Below, piece by piece: positions 40,660-52,117 of a DNA stretch of 64,000 bases. The notes under the pieces are model-generated. The model was not told the origin of the DNA, searched no databases, and was given only the letters and a program-made list of their open reading frames with translations. The DNA is from Oopsacas minuta (lineage: Eukaryota > Porifera > Hexactinellida > Lyssacinosida > Leucopsacidae), in assembly GCA_024704765.1 (NCBI GenBank), contig JAKMXF010000354.1, positions 124,690 to 188,689 of the forward strand, given 5' to 3'. Numbering within the stretch: the stretch's first letter is position 1; each line of letters begins with the position of its first letter. The position numbers were made by a program, and so were the translations under genes.

Positions 40660-43600
40660 ATGCAATTTTCAGCTCTCAATTCTGATAGCAATATCAACCC
40701 GAATTCCAATGAAGAGTTCTCTAACCCTTTTGGAGCTCTAAATTCCACTCGTGAAGCTGTAGAATCTGAGGCCTTCAAAAATTACTACCGTGCTCTTACA
40801 CTCCTGCAGGAGGACCAATATCATCAAGCTAAAGAGTTGCTTGTCTCCGTACTCAACTCGTCCTATCTCACTGACTCACTGCAAGACATCGGTAAGAAGA
40901 TATCCATTGAGTTACTCAAAGGAAAAGCTGCTAAACTGAAGCTTGCAGCAATATGTAACTTATCCCGTATAGCTGAGAAGCAGGAGTCCTGGATAGAGTG
41001 CATTTCCAGGTGTGAACAGGCTCTTGAGATAGACAAAACAGACACGATGGTATGGTACAGATTAGGACGTGTAGCCCTGAAAGTATTAGAATTAGAACTA
41101 AGTGCATATTCCTTTATTCAAACTCTCTCTCGTGCTAACTACATGTCTCCTGCTAGGAAATCCCTCATCCCAATATTATACGCTATATACAGATATGATG
41201 AGTGTCTACTGCAGTGCTCTGAGCTACTAGCAATAGCTCCTCTCTCACAGCTTGCTGCAGACTATGCTAACTGGATTATGAAGACACAACCCTATACAGA
41301 CCCACCTAAAACTCCAGCCATTGATTCCCTACTACAGGAACTACATACTGTAGGATTATCTGAGTTGAAGGAGTCTCCTCACATAAAATATGGCAATGAG
41401 CTTAGACACAAACAGAATATAGCCTATCCGGTGAAAACAGTGTTAGAAGAATGGAGTCCTACATCTCAGCTGTTATCTCTACATTGGGTGGAGTTAGGAG
41501 CTTATTTACTGTCTGTATTCAGAGAGGCTGAGGAGAGACATGATACTCTGAGACCCTGTAGAGTGTGGAGAGAAGATGAAGAATTGCTACCTCGAGAGGA
41601 ATCACCTGATCTCTCTAAAGGGGAGGAGATTGAGAAGAAGGTCTCTAAGAGGAGAGGTCAAGAGCTACTTGAGGATATGCCTGCCTGTCAGAGACGCTCT
41701 CTGCGTAGTTCACAGCAGGAAGGCAGAGACAGAGAGATGTTGAACAAAAAGATGGGTGATCTAATCTCCTACTTCTTTGCTCCTAGATGGAGTTATTTCC
41801 AACAGACTCACTGTATGTCTACACACCCTTCCTACCCTAAAAAGGTGTTCCCTCCTGTCATAGATTCTAAACTCCTCCTCAAGTCTCAGCCTAGCATTGA
41901 AGGGGAAAGTGCTAAGGTTAAGAAATTCCTCCGCTCTCACAACCTGTCTCCGATCTGTTCCCTCCTCCCCCGATATCTAGAAGCATCCTCTCAAATGTTC
42001 TTGCTCCGCTGGACACACTCCTCTACTCATAAATTACATTCAATTATTTCTAACATGTACTTGACATGTCATGGAAGATTCCTCTCTCTCCCTGATATAT
42101 CCACTGCTCCCTCACATATAGACACTGCTCATGTAGTATTGATGTTTATAGAAGGCATGATTTACCAGAATCTCCCTTCCCCCGCTCCTCAGCCAGATCC
42201 TGATCCCCTCCTCTCTCAGGCTGTGTTAGAGGCTGCTTTCTTCCTTGAGCGTGTCTGCTACTCCCCCCTGGTACCCTTCAAACACTGGCATACATTCTTT
42301 TTGAGGAGCTCTTGGTCTTTGTCTAGGCTAGCAGAGTACAGAGGTCTTATAGACAAACAGATAATGCTTCTAGACCACGCCCTACAGACACTGGAGCTAT
42401 GTAACTCTATACAAGAATCAGCTGTTACTCCAGATTCTAACTCTGACTGTAGCAGTAGTAATCATGAAGGATTCTCACTATACTATCCACCTGATGAATT
42501 TATTTTACCACATCCTAACATACATACAGTTATTAATAGAGCTATTATACAGGAGAGTATGGAGAAAGCTATAACAGCAAACTCTATTGACAGAGGAATA
42601 CTATTTGATTACTATCTGAAGGGAGATCACAAGCATCTGATTTCATCTATAAAACCCTTTGTTTCTGATTCTCCTAACTCCCCCTTCCAATTCCTCATGG
42701 TCCGAATGAAGATGACGTCAGAGTGTAGCTTCATTCCTAACCTCATACAAGTTGCATTGGAATGTATAGTTAATGGACAGATGGAAGAATCTGAGATAAT
42801 ATCTCTCCTCAACAAGATCCTCTCTAAACTAGTAATCTCAATATGTGACACTCTAGATCTGACAAATGACATGCATCAGCTGGAAATAGAGCTTAATACT
42901 CTTAGTGATGTCATTGCTGTATTTGTAAACAAACACAAACAACATCCATTCTCAATAGCAGATACCCTGGATACAGTAGGGTTCATATGGAATTTGTTGA
43001 GAATATTAGAATTCTATTGGGATATACGGAATACTTCTATGAGGAAGTTAATACCGATATCTCCTGCTATTTGTCTACTATACTACTGTATACAGAAATG
43101 TAACCTTACAGCTGATCATGCGACAGAATCAAAGATCATTGATGATGATGATGTCACACCTCTCAGTTCTACAGCTAAATCTTTGCCTGACAACAAGAGG
43201 AGGATGTTATTCGCCCAGAAGAGATTAAGTCGTGTTAATCCTGCTCTTGGGTTCTTATTTGAATGTCATGAGTTGTTTGGTGGTGATCACTTCTGCTGTT
43301 CCATTCAAGCTCTGTTGCTCCATTTGTTGTTACGAGATACTAGCAATACACTACATACATTGACAGAAGAGGACAGTTGTCTGAAGGAACTGCTGGAGGG
43401 TGAACTGATTCAGATTCTATTCTGTCTGTTCGGCTACCCAGCTAAGAGGTACAGAGCTCTGGGATTGAGTGAGCATAGAGAGAATGATGACGTCATACCT
43501 TCTTTCGATTGGCCCTCTTGCTATCTGATGCTACACAATCTATACCCATCTTCTTTACCTACATTTGATGACAATAAATCTACAGGCATTTCTCCTGACC

Positions 43601-45387
43601 TAATCATAGTATGCAAGAGATTAGCTGATCAATTGCCTTATAAGGAGTATACAGTTATATCTTTAGAAATTCTTGAGACTTTCATTGTAAGCGAGTCAGA
43701 TTCATTCCCTGAACAATTCGAAGTTACCATCTCTTCTCGTGAGGCTGAATGTTTAGCAATGGCTTATTACGTCATAGCTGATGACTACCTTAAGTGTCAT
43801 TCAGAGAAAGCTATCGATTTCTATAAAAAGCATCTCTTGTTTTACCCCAAACACCCTGACTCTTGGGCAGGTCTCACTCTAGCGAATTTCCGTAAACTCC
43901 AATATCACCTGAGAGATCGTACAATTAACACTCTGAGTCATTTCGTGAGTGAGGTTACAGATTATATGCTGAGTGTATCTCGCTGTTTCAAACAAGTTAA
44001 CCGACTGTATCCATCTCACTCACAGCTGTTAGAGAGATACGGACACTACTGCTATCTAGTTAATTCCTTCTGGAAGAATATATCCTACCTCACATCAACA
44101 CCACTGCCTCATTTAGCTTCCTACTCCATCCCAGACACTCAGTCTGAACTCAAACAGAGTTTGTCTGTATTCCAGAAAGCTCTAGACTTTGAAACTCACA
44201 TTGCAGAACCTTGGCTCTACCATTATCTTCTGGCTAAAATAAAGAAGAAGCTCTTATACCCGTTTGAGGAGTGTTTCTCTCATCTCATCTCCAGTTCTCG
44301 TATCCTACACACAGATGGTGTATATTACCCTGACCACATAGATTGTAATACTACTGGCTCTGCTATACAAGCTATAGAAGTTCATTACGTCATACATTCT
44401 ATGTTTATACAAGCTCTACTCCGTGATAAGATGACTGCTTTATCTGTTGTAGAGAGCGCTCTGCTAGCTCTCAAAGAGGTATCCCCTCTAGCCAGAACTC
44501 CTCCCCCTGATACGGCCATAACTCAGTGTATTCACGATAATAGGTTCATCATTCTACGAGCACTTAACATACATCAGGTTATCACATGGCACTCCAGTCT
44601 CGAAGATAGATTCGTTTCAGTATTGGTTGATTGCATCCATGGTTTGTTAGTGTGTCTAGCTAGATTCCCTACTCACTATAAGTCACATTACCGTCTAATT
44701 AGAACTCTATGGGATTTGAACCCTGAAGTATTCTATACAACTGTCAGATCTCTTCTAATTGGACCTGTTTCCTCTGATGATATTAAGAACGACAAACAAT
44801 TACCTCTCTTTAATCTCAAATCTAATTTATTCGCTAACATGTGGGCATATGACAAGTCTTATGATATTGACAGACCTGGATCATTTGTCTATCACATGTA
44901 CAGACATGTCTCATTGCTGTTCTCTTTCCTTTCTTACCGACACTCCGCAGAAGCTTTCATATCAGCTCTGTCCCTGCTCAAACTTAAGCCAGAATTCGCT
45001 AGAACTTATCTGAGAGAGTGTGAACGTGTTCATCTCTATAACGCAGGGCTACTGATGACAGCACAAGTTCTAGAGAGTGTGTATTCACAGGGACTGGTGG
45101 GTGGTACAGCTAAATCACTCAATCTTCTTAAAGCCAGCTATATACTACATTCTTTTGTATTAAAGTCGTTACTACCGTCCGCTATCAAAGATCAGCTGTT
45201 AGAAAGGTTAGGAATATTGTTAGAGAGATATTTCCAGCTCTATAGAGGTCCTCCCCAGGAAGGAGAGTACTCTCTAAATCTTGTTCTCAGCTCCTGTGCT
45301 CAGCTGACTACTGTATCAGTTAGTGACCAAGTTCAGCTTGCTAAAAAGCCTAAACCAATCAAGCCAAAGCCTCCAGCTGTCTCATAA
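40660..45387 (+). CDS. CABIN1: CABIN1/Hir3-like TPR scaffold of the HIRA histone chaperone
   Basis: 1575 residues in one exon. CABIN1 is a large TPR protein that joins HIRA and UBN1 for replication-independent histone H3.3 deposition; its vertebrate C-terminus also binds calcineurin and MEF2. The N-terminus fits: FSALNS..., then EAFKNYYRALTLLQEDQYHQ, AICNLSRIAEKQESWIECIS, MVWYRLGRVALKVLELELSA, LIPILYAIYRYDECLLQCSE, which are the first TPRs (about 36-200). Later parts include WVELGAYLLS, ALEIDKT..., a helical repeat tract and GLTLANFRKLQYHLRDRTIN (about 1080-1100). It is shorter than the human protein (about 2200) and lacks an obvious calcineurin/MEF2-binding tail, ending in the basic KKPKPIKPKPPAVS. 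The Met at 40660 matches the start of the family. No introns, which is unusual for a gene of this size. Confidence 0.75.
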   Translation: MQFSALNSDSNINPNSNEEFSNPFGALNSTREAVESEAFKNYYRALTLLQEDQYHQAKELLVSVLNSSYLTDSLQDIGKKISIELLKGKAAKLKLAAICNLSRIAEKQESWIECISRCEQALEIDKTDTMVWYRLGRVALKVLELELSAYSFIQTLSRANYMSPARKSLIPILYAIYRYDECLLQCSELLAIAPLSQLAADYANWIMKTQPYTDPPKTPAIDSLLQELHTVGLSELKESPHIKYGNELRHKQNIAYPVKTVLEEWSPTSQLLSLHWVELGAYLLSVFREAEERHDTLRPCRVWREDEELLPREESPDLSKGEEIEKKVSKRRGQELLEDMPACQRRSLRSSQQEGRDREMLNKKMGDLISYFFAPRWSYFQQTHCMSTHPSYPKKVFPPVIDSKLLLKSQPSIEGESAKVKKFLRSHNLSPICSLLPRYLEASSQMFLLRWTHSSTHKLHSIISNMYLTCHGRFLSLPDISTAPSHIDTAHVVLMFIEGMIYQNLPSPAPQPDPDPLLSQAVLEAAFFLERVCYSPLVPFKHWHTFFLRSSWSLSRLAEYRGLIDKQIMLLDHALQTLELCNSIQESAVTPDSNSDCSSSNHEGFSLYYPPDEFILPHPNIHTVINRAIIQESMEKAITANSIDRGILFDYYLKGDHKHLISSIKPFVSDSPNSPFQFLMVRMKMTSECSFIPNLIQVALECIVNGQMEESEIISLLNKILSKLVISICDTLDLTNDMHQLEIELNTLSDVIAVFVNKHKQHPFSIADTLDTVGFIWNLLRILEFYWDIRNTSMRKLIPISPAICLLYYCIQKCNLTADHATESKIIDDDDVTPLSSTAKSLPDNKRRMLFAQKRLSRVNPALGFLFECHELFGGDHFCCSIQALLLHLLLRDTSNTLHTLTEEDSCLKELLEGELIQILFCLFGYPAKRYRALGLSEHRENDDVIPSFDWPSCYLMLHNLYPSSLPTFDDNKSTGISPDLIIVCKRLADQLPYKEYTVISLEILETFIVSESDSFPEQFEVTISSREAECLAMAYYVIADDYLKCHSEKAIDFYKKHLLFYPKHPDSWAGLTLANFRKLQYHLRDRTINTLSHFVSEVTDYMLSVSRCFKQVNRLYPSHSQLLERYGHYCYLVNSFWKNISYLTSTPLPHLASYSIPDTQSELKQSLSVFQKALDFETHIAEPWLYHYLLAKIKKKLLYPFEECFSHLISSSRILHTDGVYYPDHIDCNTTGSAIQAIEVHYVIHSMFIQALLRDKMTALSVVESALLALKEVSPLARTPPPDTAITQCIHDNRFIILRALNIHQVITWHSSLEDRFVSVLVDCIHGLLVCLARFPTHYKSHYRLIRTLWDLNPEVFYTTVRSLLIGPVSSDDIKNDKQLPLFNLKSNLFANMWAYDKSYDIDRPGSFVYHMYRHVSLLFSFLSYRHSAEAFISALSLLKLKPEFARTYLRECERVHLYNAGLLMTAQVLESVYSQGLVGGTAKSLNLLKASYILHSFVLKSLLPSAIKDQLLERLGILLERYFQLYRGPPQEGEYSLNLVLSSCAQLTTVSVSDQVQLAKKPKPIKPKPPAVS

Positions 45388-45604
45388 CGTGTTTATACGT
45401 AAGGCATGTAGTATCGTATTATACTTTTTGAAATTATTATTTCCTCCAATTTTTACTATAAAATGTTGACCGTGATTATTTCTATGGATATAACCGACCG
45501 CCCTAGACATTTTGTTATTTATAAGTATAATGGAATTTTGTTTAGGTCAGTCTGACCAATTGAAATCTGCTTGAAATATTTTTAGTTCGTTATCTTATAT
45601 ACTA

Positions 45605-46075
45605 ATGGAACATCAAACTGAGAGAGCTTTCCAGAAACAGAGAGGAGTATTCCTTAACAGTAAGCTGCCTCCAGGGACCTCTGCTCCTAAGAAAGAGAAA
45701 AGATTCGTACGGAATGTCGGCCTAGGCTTCAAGACCCCAGTAGAAGCATCTGAGGGTACCTACATCGATAAGAAGTGTCCGTTTGTGGGTAATGTTAGCA
45801 TCCGAGGTAGAATTCTTACTGGTACTGTGAAGAGTATGAAAATGAAGCGTACAATAATAGTGCGAAGAGATTATCTGCATTACATCAAGAAATACAACCG
45901 ATTTGAGAAGAGACATAAAAATATGTCTGTTCATCTCAGTCCTTGTTTCAGAGATATAGAACTGGGGGATATGGTTGTAGTAGGACAATGCCGACCTCTC
46001 TCAAAGACTGTACGTTTCAATGTACTCAAGGTACAGAAAAAAAAGGGGGAGAAGAAAGTATTCAGGAAATTCTGA
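45605..46075 (+). CDS. RPS11: 40S ribosomal protein S11 (uS17)
   Basis: 156 residues, complete (human 158). Family text throughout: TERAFQKQ at the start, [87 protein letters not shown]. It binds 18S rRNA in the small subunit. Intronless, which is rare for an animal ribosomal protein gene. Its position 217 bp after the CABIN1-like gene, plus the normal 5' flank, suggests a working gene rather than a processed copy, as no damage is seen. Confidence 0.96.
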   Translation: MEHQTERAFQKQRGVFLNSKLPPGTSAPKKEKRFVRNVGLGFKTPVEASEGTYIDKKCPFVGNVSIRGRILTGTVKSMKMKRTIIVRRDYLHYIKKYNRFEKRHKNMSVHLSPCFRDIELGDMVVVGQCRPLSKTVRFNVLKVQKKKGEKKVFRKF

Positions 46076-46606
46076 GAATTATACAATTAGAAATTGATTA
46101 GGAATATTATTATTCGTGGAGTAGTGCTGTAATGCTCAGTAGGTTATATTAGTTACTAGCAATAGATTGGATTTAGTTTGTTCAGACGGTTTAGGTCTTT
46201 ATGGCATAACATAGTAGGTACTGAGTTGATTATATTGACTCCACTTAATTGGAACGCGTTTGTTCCAGGCAATCAGTCCAAATATAGCTGAGTTTCTGAT
46301 TAAAATAGTAACTCTTCTACCATACATTTACTTAAGTGTACACAATCTCGTTATCAAACCAAGTATTGACTTCCAACTTAACAGAATACTAAGCTAATTT
46401 GTGTAAACCTCATTGAAAATTAGGAATGTTGATATGTGTATGAGCGATGTATATTTCATTTCGACATCATCAATCATAATCTGTACTTGTATGTAACATT
46501 CTAGCTTTATATCTTATTTTATTTAATTTTCACTCATTCAACTCCTCGAAGATATTTCTTCTGTAACCATCTCATTAACTCACTGCATTTCTAATTACAA
46601 GAGTAA
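46076..46606. other. Intergenic, remnant of a TA-type MITE
   Basis: TTGACTCCACTTAATTGG near 46231 resembles the end of the MITE at 32749-32892. Otherwise nothing seen. Confidence 0.4.
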
Positions 46607-49600
46607 ATGGCTAATTCTGCTGGCAGATTAGATCCCGATGAAGGAACTGCATTTGATCCAACTAATATACATGGAAAGATGGACACTGTTATTCCTATTG
46701 AGAATTTAGAAGGTGGGATAACAGCTGAGGAAGAGTTTCTCAACACATTAGATGAACCTGTTCTGACTACTATCAAGAGAGATGCCAAGGTTAGTTTATA
46801 CTTTATTATATTTTATGTATACTTATCCGAATTCAAGTCAAAACGGCCATAAACCAAAACGTAAATACGCTGGGGCAACATATAAGGCTCAAATGTCTCT
46901 GTACAATAATGTCCATCCTTTATACAGTCAACATTCGCTATCTCGAACGAATATTCACTTCACTTCGTTGTAATTTTAGTACTTATCGCATCCGTTAACT
47001 GGAGTATTCGCTATATCGAACAAATTATTCAATTCCCCTGAGGAGGGTTTGAGTTCCCGAATATAAACTGTATTTATCTGAGTTAATAAAAGAGTCATAA
47101 GAACGAGAGTGAACTAGTATACAGGCTAGTATACAGGTACTTTTTCTTTACCATATAACAGAATAATTGTTTACTATTTGTACCATGTGTGTGTATTAGT
47201 GACGAATTGTTATTATTGACACAAATCAGTACACGAATAATTGAGATATGTTTTCTCAATTCCAATATGGCTGCCAAAGTGACATATGTTAACCATATGT
47301 TGTGACTTGTGACGTATAAATGTGTGTCCCGTTTACATACAATATTATCTTACGTATATTTCGAATGACAACAAAGATATTTCCATCTCGTCACTCTCCC
47401 TTACCTCTTCTCAGTCCAACATGTACCTTATCTTGGATGAGTCCCTCTATCTTATATTCCTGCTTAATAACAGGACAAGAGAATGGATGTATAGGTATTA
47501 CTTGGTACCCTTCAAACAAATTCCCCTCCTCCCCCAGTCACTTCTCCAGTCTAACTCTCTCTTACAGCTGTTTAACTCGTATCACACATATTCGTTGCTG
47601 CTCTCCTAACTCATATGCTGCTGTAGCAGACGCTAACGGTACTCTGATGTTACTTTCTGTCAGACAACCACACTCAGGGGTAACACGAATGCTCACATCT
47701 ATGACTAACACACCCCAGACTATTGTAGGGGTAGACTGGTCTCATAGGGGTAGTAGTCTTGCTTGTTTAAGAGCTAACGCTAAGAGAAGTACACAGCTAG
47801 TTCTTATCATCTACTCTAATCTATCTCATACTCAAATAGGACATACCGAAGTAACATTCCCTAGAAATGTAGTAAGAGAGTCTATGATAGCTTCTGAGCA
47901 ATTAATAGCTAGTCAACGTATCGCCTGGAGTCAAGACGATTCTGCTATATTTCTAACAACTCCTGACCACTCTGTCTTAAAGCTGTCAAGTCAGACATGG
48001 CAGATAACAGCTAGACTACATCTCAGCTACTGTACTCAATTACAGATGATATCCTCCACACAGCTGTTAGCTGCCTCCTCAGAAGGAAAACTGTCACTCT
48101 ACAACTTTAGCTCAAACAGTTTCAAACAGCTGACAAGACATGTGGACAACTGGGTATGGTCAGTATACCATGAAAAGCTGCTAGCTGTCACACGACAGGG
48201 CAACAGCTGTCATCTATCAGTCATAAGTCCAGTTGGAATTGAACAGTCACGTTACAATTTGCCTACTTCTGGTTATGTGACGTCAGTATCTCTAAGTCCT
48301 GACTCTACAATTCTATCCTATACTACCGGCAGTTACATGTGTTCTCTCTTACTCTACACTTCTGTACCTACTCTATCTGACCTGTGCATGCGTACTATAG
48401 GAGATACTCGTGTATGTGCTAGCTCTCTTCCTCAGAGACTACAGGAACAAGTCAGCATGCATCACAATGTCCTATTCTATCCCTGGTGTCTGTCTGACGC
48501 TGTAGAGCTTAGTGTATTGAGTATGGAGAAGAGATCTGGTATAGGGCAAAGCTCTAGACTGCTATTAGTTAAGAAAGATCATCTCGGGCAAGAATTAGAT
48601 GTACTACGCTTCTATCATTCTAACAAACTTTGGAAACACAGTGTTAAACTGAAGAAACAATCTGGCTTGGACTCTATGCTACCTAAACTCCTCTCATTGT
48701 GTATCACTCAGCCTCCTAAAAACTGCAAGATTAAATGGAATATCAGTAAGAGTGTATTCACTCTACGCACTGGTGCTAATGAACTACATTTAATATTCGT
48801 TACAGGCGTTGATGAGTTTATTGCTATATTCAGAGGAGGGCAGCATAGAATATCAATGGTTGAGAAAACAGGACTAGTTATCATGAAGCTGATTGATGGA
48901 GATATTGTGACTAAGATCTCTCATGACCAGAATCTATTCAGAATGAAATTATACAAACTGGAACTATTCTCGCAGCTACAAATCCTTATGATTGTTCTGG
49001 CTTTTATTATTCGTAATTTCTAGTTTGATAACTGAGTTTTATTACTTTTATTTCTTTATACTGTTCTTGATTTTATAATTGAATGGAATTAAATCGTTTT
49101 GAAATCATTAACCCACTCAAGTAAAGCTTTTACCAGCGTATCTTATCCATCCAAATATATTGTAGAACTCGGATAAACGTATTCCTTCTTCCAAATAATA
49201 AATTTAGTCCCGATATATACCTAATGCAATCCCTATTCGGATAAGATTCATAAGAAGTGTACTAATTTTGTTTCCCAAAGAGGTCGTCTTATCTACTGTA
49301 TTTTATGACTGTTTTGTAGGCGGTATTATGGAAATTCACATACGTCTTAGTGCCCCGAAAGAACACAACTCTCCTGTACGATTGGGACCTATGGGGTCCT
49401 CTCATACTATGTATGCTGCTTGCTACCATGCTAGCTGGACCAGAACATCTAGGGCGTGGAGATGCGTCAGGACCCAGCTTCGTACACGTATTCGTGCTAG
49501 TATGGAGCGGAGCTGCTTCTGTGACTCTGAATACAATTCTTCTGGGGGGAAGTTTATCATTCTTTCAATGTCTCTGTGCACTTGGATACTGTTTATTACC

Positions 49601-50604
49601 ACTCAATATAGGTAAGTAGTTTGATTACAGGTCAAAACGTCTACAAACCAAATGGCACCTCATGTTTTGGTAAATCTCTTTGTTCAACGGAGACAACACT
49701 TTCTTGGGTGTTATTTAATAAGTATATTTCATCAATTCATTTCCAAAACAGAATTACATTGATAATAATGGCCACATTTGATTTGTAACTGTTTCCACCT
49801 GTGCCCAGCATTTGTGTACAATAAATCTTCTTCGATTACGCGAAATATATCAAACTGCTATTGAGAGAACTTCTTATTAATACAATACGGCTATAACTAC
49901 CTAGCACCTACTATAGTCGTTTCTTGAATCACCTTTAAGAACCATTGATGTTTTAAGAATCTACTTATCCTGTTGATTAACCGAATACTAACGGGAAAAT
50001 GTATGATTTTATGATGTCAAAAGGTGTTAAATCTCGTTTTTTGATGCGGAATTGGTTAAAACGAAGTGATAAAATTTTAGTATTCCTTTTCATTACAAAC
50101 GTAAAACTTCAGCCGTAATCGGTTAATATAATAGTAATCAACACTCTTATAATTACTGCAATTATTTCAAAAAATTTCTAAGTAATTTGAAACAGGAATT
50201 GCACTCTATTTAATGTAAAGATTTTATAATTACTGAAGCTATCTAATAGCCTACATTGTCAGTTGGTACCGATAATAGTCCTGTTGGGAGCATACTTAGA
50301 GTATATTGTAAGTTATTTGTCTTGAATCTAATCTCTTCCTCCTCATTCGATAATTATTTTCTTTATTTATATTAATTTAGCTGTCATCATATGCCGTATC
50401 TTATCCATTGTCGGAACCTCTAACCTACTATTTATAGTACAGACGCTCTCTGTAGCAGCTGCCTTGGTTTGGGCAGTACTAGCTTCAATCGGATTCGTAG
50501 CTACAACACAACCTCGTGACAAGAAACTCCTCGTTATATACCCAATCTTCCTGTTTTACTTTGCTATGAGTATTCTCACTTTGGCTACCATCAACTCCAA
50601 CTAG
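46607..50604 (+). CDS. YIPF6: Yip1 domain family member 6 (YIPF6), three exons
   Basis: Exons 46607-46789, 49320-49611 and 50381-50604 join (AAG/GTTAGT, TTTTGTAG/GCG, ATAG/GTAAGT, TAATTTAG/CTG) to 232 residues (human 236). YIPF6 is a five-span Golgi membrane protein of vesicle traffic. The soluble N-terminus has ITAEEEFLNTLDEPVLTTI; exon 2 gives VLVPRKNTTLLYDWDLWGPL, LILCMLLATML, FVHVFVLVWSGAASVTLN, LLGGSLSFFQCLCALGYC; exon 3 gives the last spans with KKLLVIYPIFLFYFAMS, all close to the family. Phases are 0 and 1. Intron 1 (2530 bp) contains a separate open frame of 567 codons on the same strand. Intron 2 (769 bp) has no gene. GTCAAAACG repeats occur in both introns. Confidence 0.92.
47320..49023 (+). 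CDS. Unrecognised beta-propeller-like protein nested in YIPF6 intron 1
   Basis: A 567-codon uninterrupted frame. The first ATG is at 47320, and a second at 47365 (MTTKIFPSRHS) is the alternative start. Content suggests WD40-like blades: ENGCIGITWYPSNKF, SYAAVADANGTLMLLSVRQP, TIVGVDWSHRGSSLACLRAN, IAWSQDDSAIFLTTPDHSVL, QLLAASSEGKLSLYNFSS, YVTSVSLSPDSTILSYTTGS, recurring about every 40-60 residues over the first 360. The C-terminal 200 residues are not recognised and end in a short hydrophobic segment (LQILMIVLAFIIRNF). A subunit of a large complex with an N-terminal propeller (for example Mediator MED16-like) was considered but not supported. Codon quality and length say it is real. It must be skipped when YIPF6 is spliced, or has its own promoter. 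Confidence 0.7.
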   Translation: MCVPFTYNIILRIFRMTTKIFPSRHSPLPLLSPTCTLSWMSPSILYSCLITGQENGCIGITWYPSNKFPSSPSHFSSLTLSYSCLTRITHIRCCSPNSYAAVADANGTLMLLSVRQPHSGVTRMLTSMTNTPQTIVGVDWSHRGSSLACLRANAKRSTQLVLIIYSNLSHTQIGHTEVTFPRNVVRESMIASEQLIASQRIAWSQDDSAIFLTTPDHSVLKLSSQTWQITARLHLSYCTQLQMISSTQLLAASSEGKLSLYNFSSNSFKQLTRHVDNWVWSVYHEKLLAVTRQGNSCHLSVISPVGIEQSRYNLPTSGYVTSVSLSPDSTILSYTTGSYMCSLLLYTSVPTLSDLCMRTIGDTRVCASSLPQRLQEQVSMHHNVLFYPWCLSDAVELSVLSMEKRSGIGQSSRLLLVKKDHLGQELDVLRFYHSNKLWKHSVKLKKQSGLDSMLPKLLSLCITQPPKNCKIKWNISKSVFTLRTGANELHLIFVTGVDEFIAIFRGGQHRISMVEKTGLVIMKLIDGDIVTKISHDQNLFRMKLYKLELFSQLQILMIVLAFIIRNF

Positions 50605-51493
50605 AATATTATCTTATTATAATGAAACTATTATATTAATGCATCACCAATTGAATAGGTAAGTGTTGTATAGTTGATTTGTCATTGCTACAATAATAAT
50701 TCAATAATAATATCGTTCAGTTTTAAGATTCTTTAAACGAAGAAGTCTTTCTGTAGTTTTTCCTTCATTTAATCTATCCATTAATTGGTTAAATTAGTTT
50801 ATTATTGTAATTTTATTACAGACATATCGATGAATGAGAGGATAAGATCTTGTAGATTTACTGTATTAAGATCTATTGAAAGAGAAGTCCAAAAATCTGG
50901 GATTCTTATGAGTTCCTATAATCATACCCAGAAACTAATAGAACACGAATGAAAATTTACCAGTAACAACTATTCAAAAAGTCATAACATTAATTATCGG
51001 TAACTCGAATAATGTTTAACCGAATACTGCCTGGAAAATGTATGATTTTATCATCAGTAAGATATATATTTATTGAACTCTGATTGTCATATGCATCAAA
51101 TTTTAATAGAGACTTCCTTTCGTATACATAAGTTTGAACTCTATCGCATACGTGTGATATTTCTATCTACATTCTACATCATTATTGCAGTAATCAGGTG
51201 ATACGCATGATCATCTCTTGATGGTATCACCTCATAATGCCACATAGAGATGTGTTGAAGCAACTTTATACAGTGTTAGAATTGGATAACTATTAATTAT
51301 TGTAGTGGGTTCAGTCAGTCCTGTCATACTTAGAAATCTTGGGGCGCCGTAAGTTGTGAAATTCTCGAAGGATGAATTGATTCGGGGCTCCTTTTGTCAT
51401 ATTGTTCGCAATAATGTCATGGATTTGTTTATATAATTGGTTAATTAGAGCTATTACGTCATAAAATAATATAGTACGAGATATGTGAGAAGT
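50605..51493. other. Intergenic, nothing recognised
   Basis: AT-rich. A short inverted repeat (GGTGATACGCATGATCATCTC, with GGTATCACC close by at about 51198-51230) is the only structure noticed. Confidence 0.35.
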
Positions 51494-52117
51494 ATGGCTA
51501 GTAACGAGCCTCAACCAGTTGCTAATAAGGAAGGGGGAGGAGTTATTAAGTGCAGGAAGTGTCGCAGAGAGCTGTTTCTTGCTTCAGACATAATACCACA
51601 CTCAGAGGGGATAGGACAGGAGGCTTTCAGTTGGTACAAACGTTCTCAAGACACTTTCAAAACTAACGTCACTCCACCTCCGGAATATATTTCTGTACAA
51701 ATATCTGAGGAATCAAACAGTGAAGTACAAACTAAACAATTTATGTTAGAGACTCTGTCTAAAACTCACAAGCTGGAGTTTAATCAGCAGTTAGGAGGCT
51801 ATGAAATCCGTGGACAGGGCCTGGAGGATCCAGGTGATATTCCTAATTCTGACCCTTTATTGGGCAGAAATAGTCCTAAGCTGAATTATATTTCAGCAAG
51901 TCTTAAATCCTCTCAGTGTAAATCCCTATTCATAGAAAAGACCCAGTGGTTAGAGGACATGGTGTTGGGGAGTAATCAGGGTAAACTGACCTGTCCTAAG
52001 TGCAGTGGGAGACTCGGCTCCTACAATTGGGCAGGTATGCAATGTTCTTGTGGAAAATGGATTACTCCAGCCTTTCAGATCCATAAAGCTAGAATTGATC
52101 TAATTGCGTATAATTAG
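51494..52117 (+). CDS. DUSP12/Yvh1-type zinc-binding protein lacking the phosphatase domain
   Basis: 207 residues from ATG 51494, single exon. The whole protein matches the C-terminal zinc domain of DUSP12 (yeast Yvh1), which releases Mrt4 from the pre-60S ribosome: KCRKCRRELFLASDIIPH (Cys 20, 23, His 36), then FIEKTQWLEDMVLG, LTCPKCSGRLGSYNWAGMQC (Cys 167, 170), SCGKWITPAFQIHKARID (Cys 184, 186, His 197). A spacer of about 70 residues between the two zinc halves is longer than in human. No dual-specificity phosphatase domain (HCxxGxxR) is found in this frame or nearby upstream. Yvh1 phosphatase activity is known to be dispensable for ribosome assembly, so a stand-alone zinc domain could do that job. 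Upstream exons in a distant place cannot be fully excluded. Confidence 0.8.
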   Translation: MASNEPQPVANKEGGGVIKCRKCRRELFLASDIIPHSEGIGQEAFSWYKRSQDTFKTNVTPPPEYISVQISEESNSEVQTKQFMLETLSKTHKLEFNQQLGGYEIRGQGLEDPGDIPNSDPLLGRNSPKLNYISASLKSSQCKSLFIEKTQWLEDMVLGSNQGKLTCPKCSGRLGSYNWAGMQCSCGKWITPAFQIHKARIDLIAYN

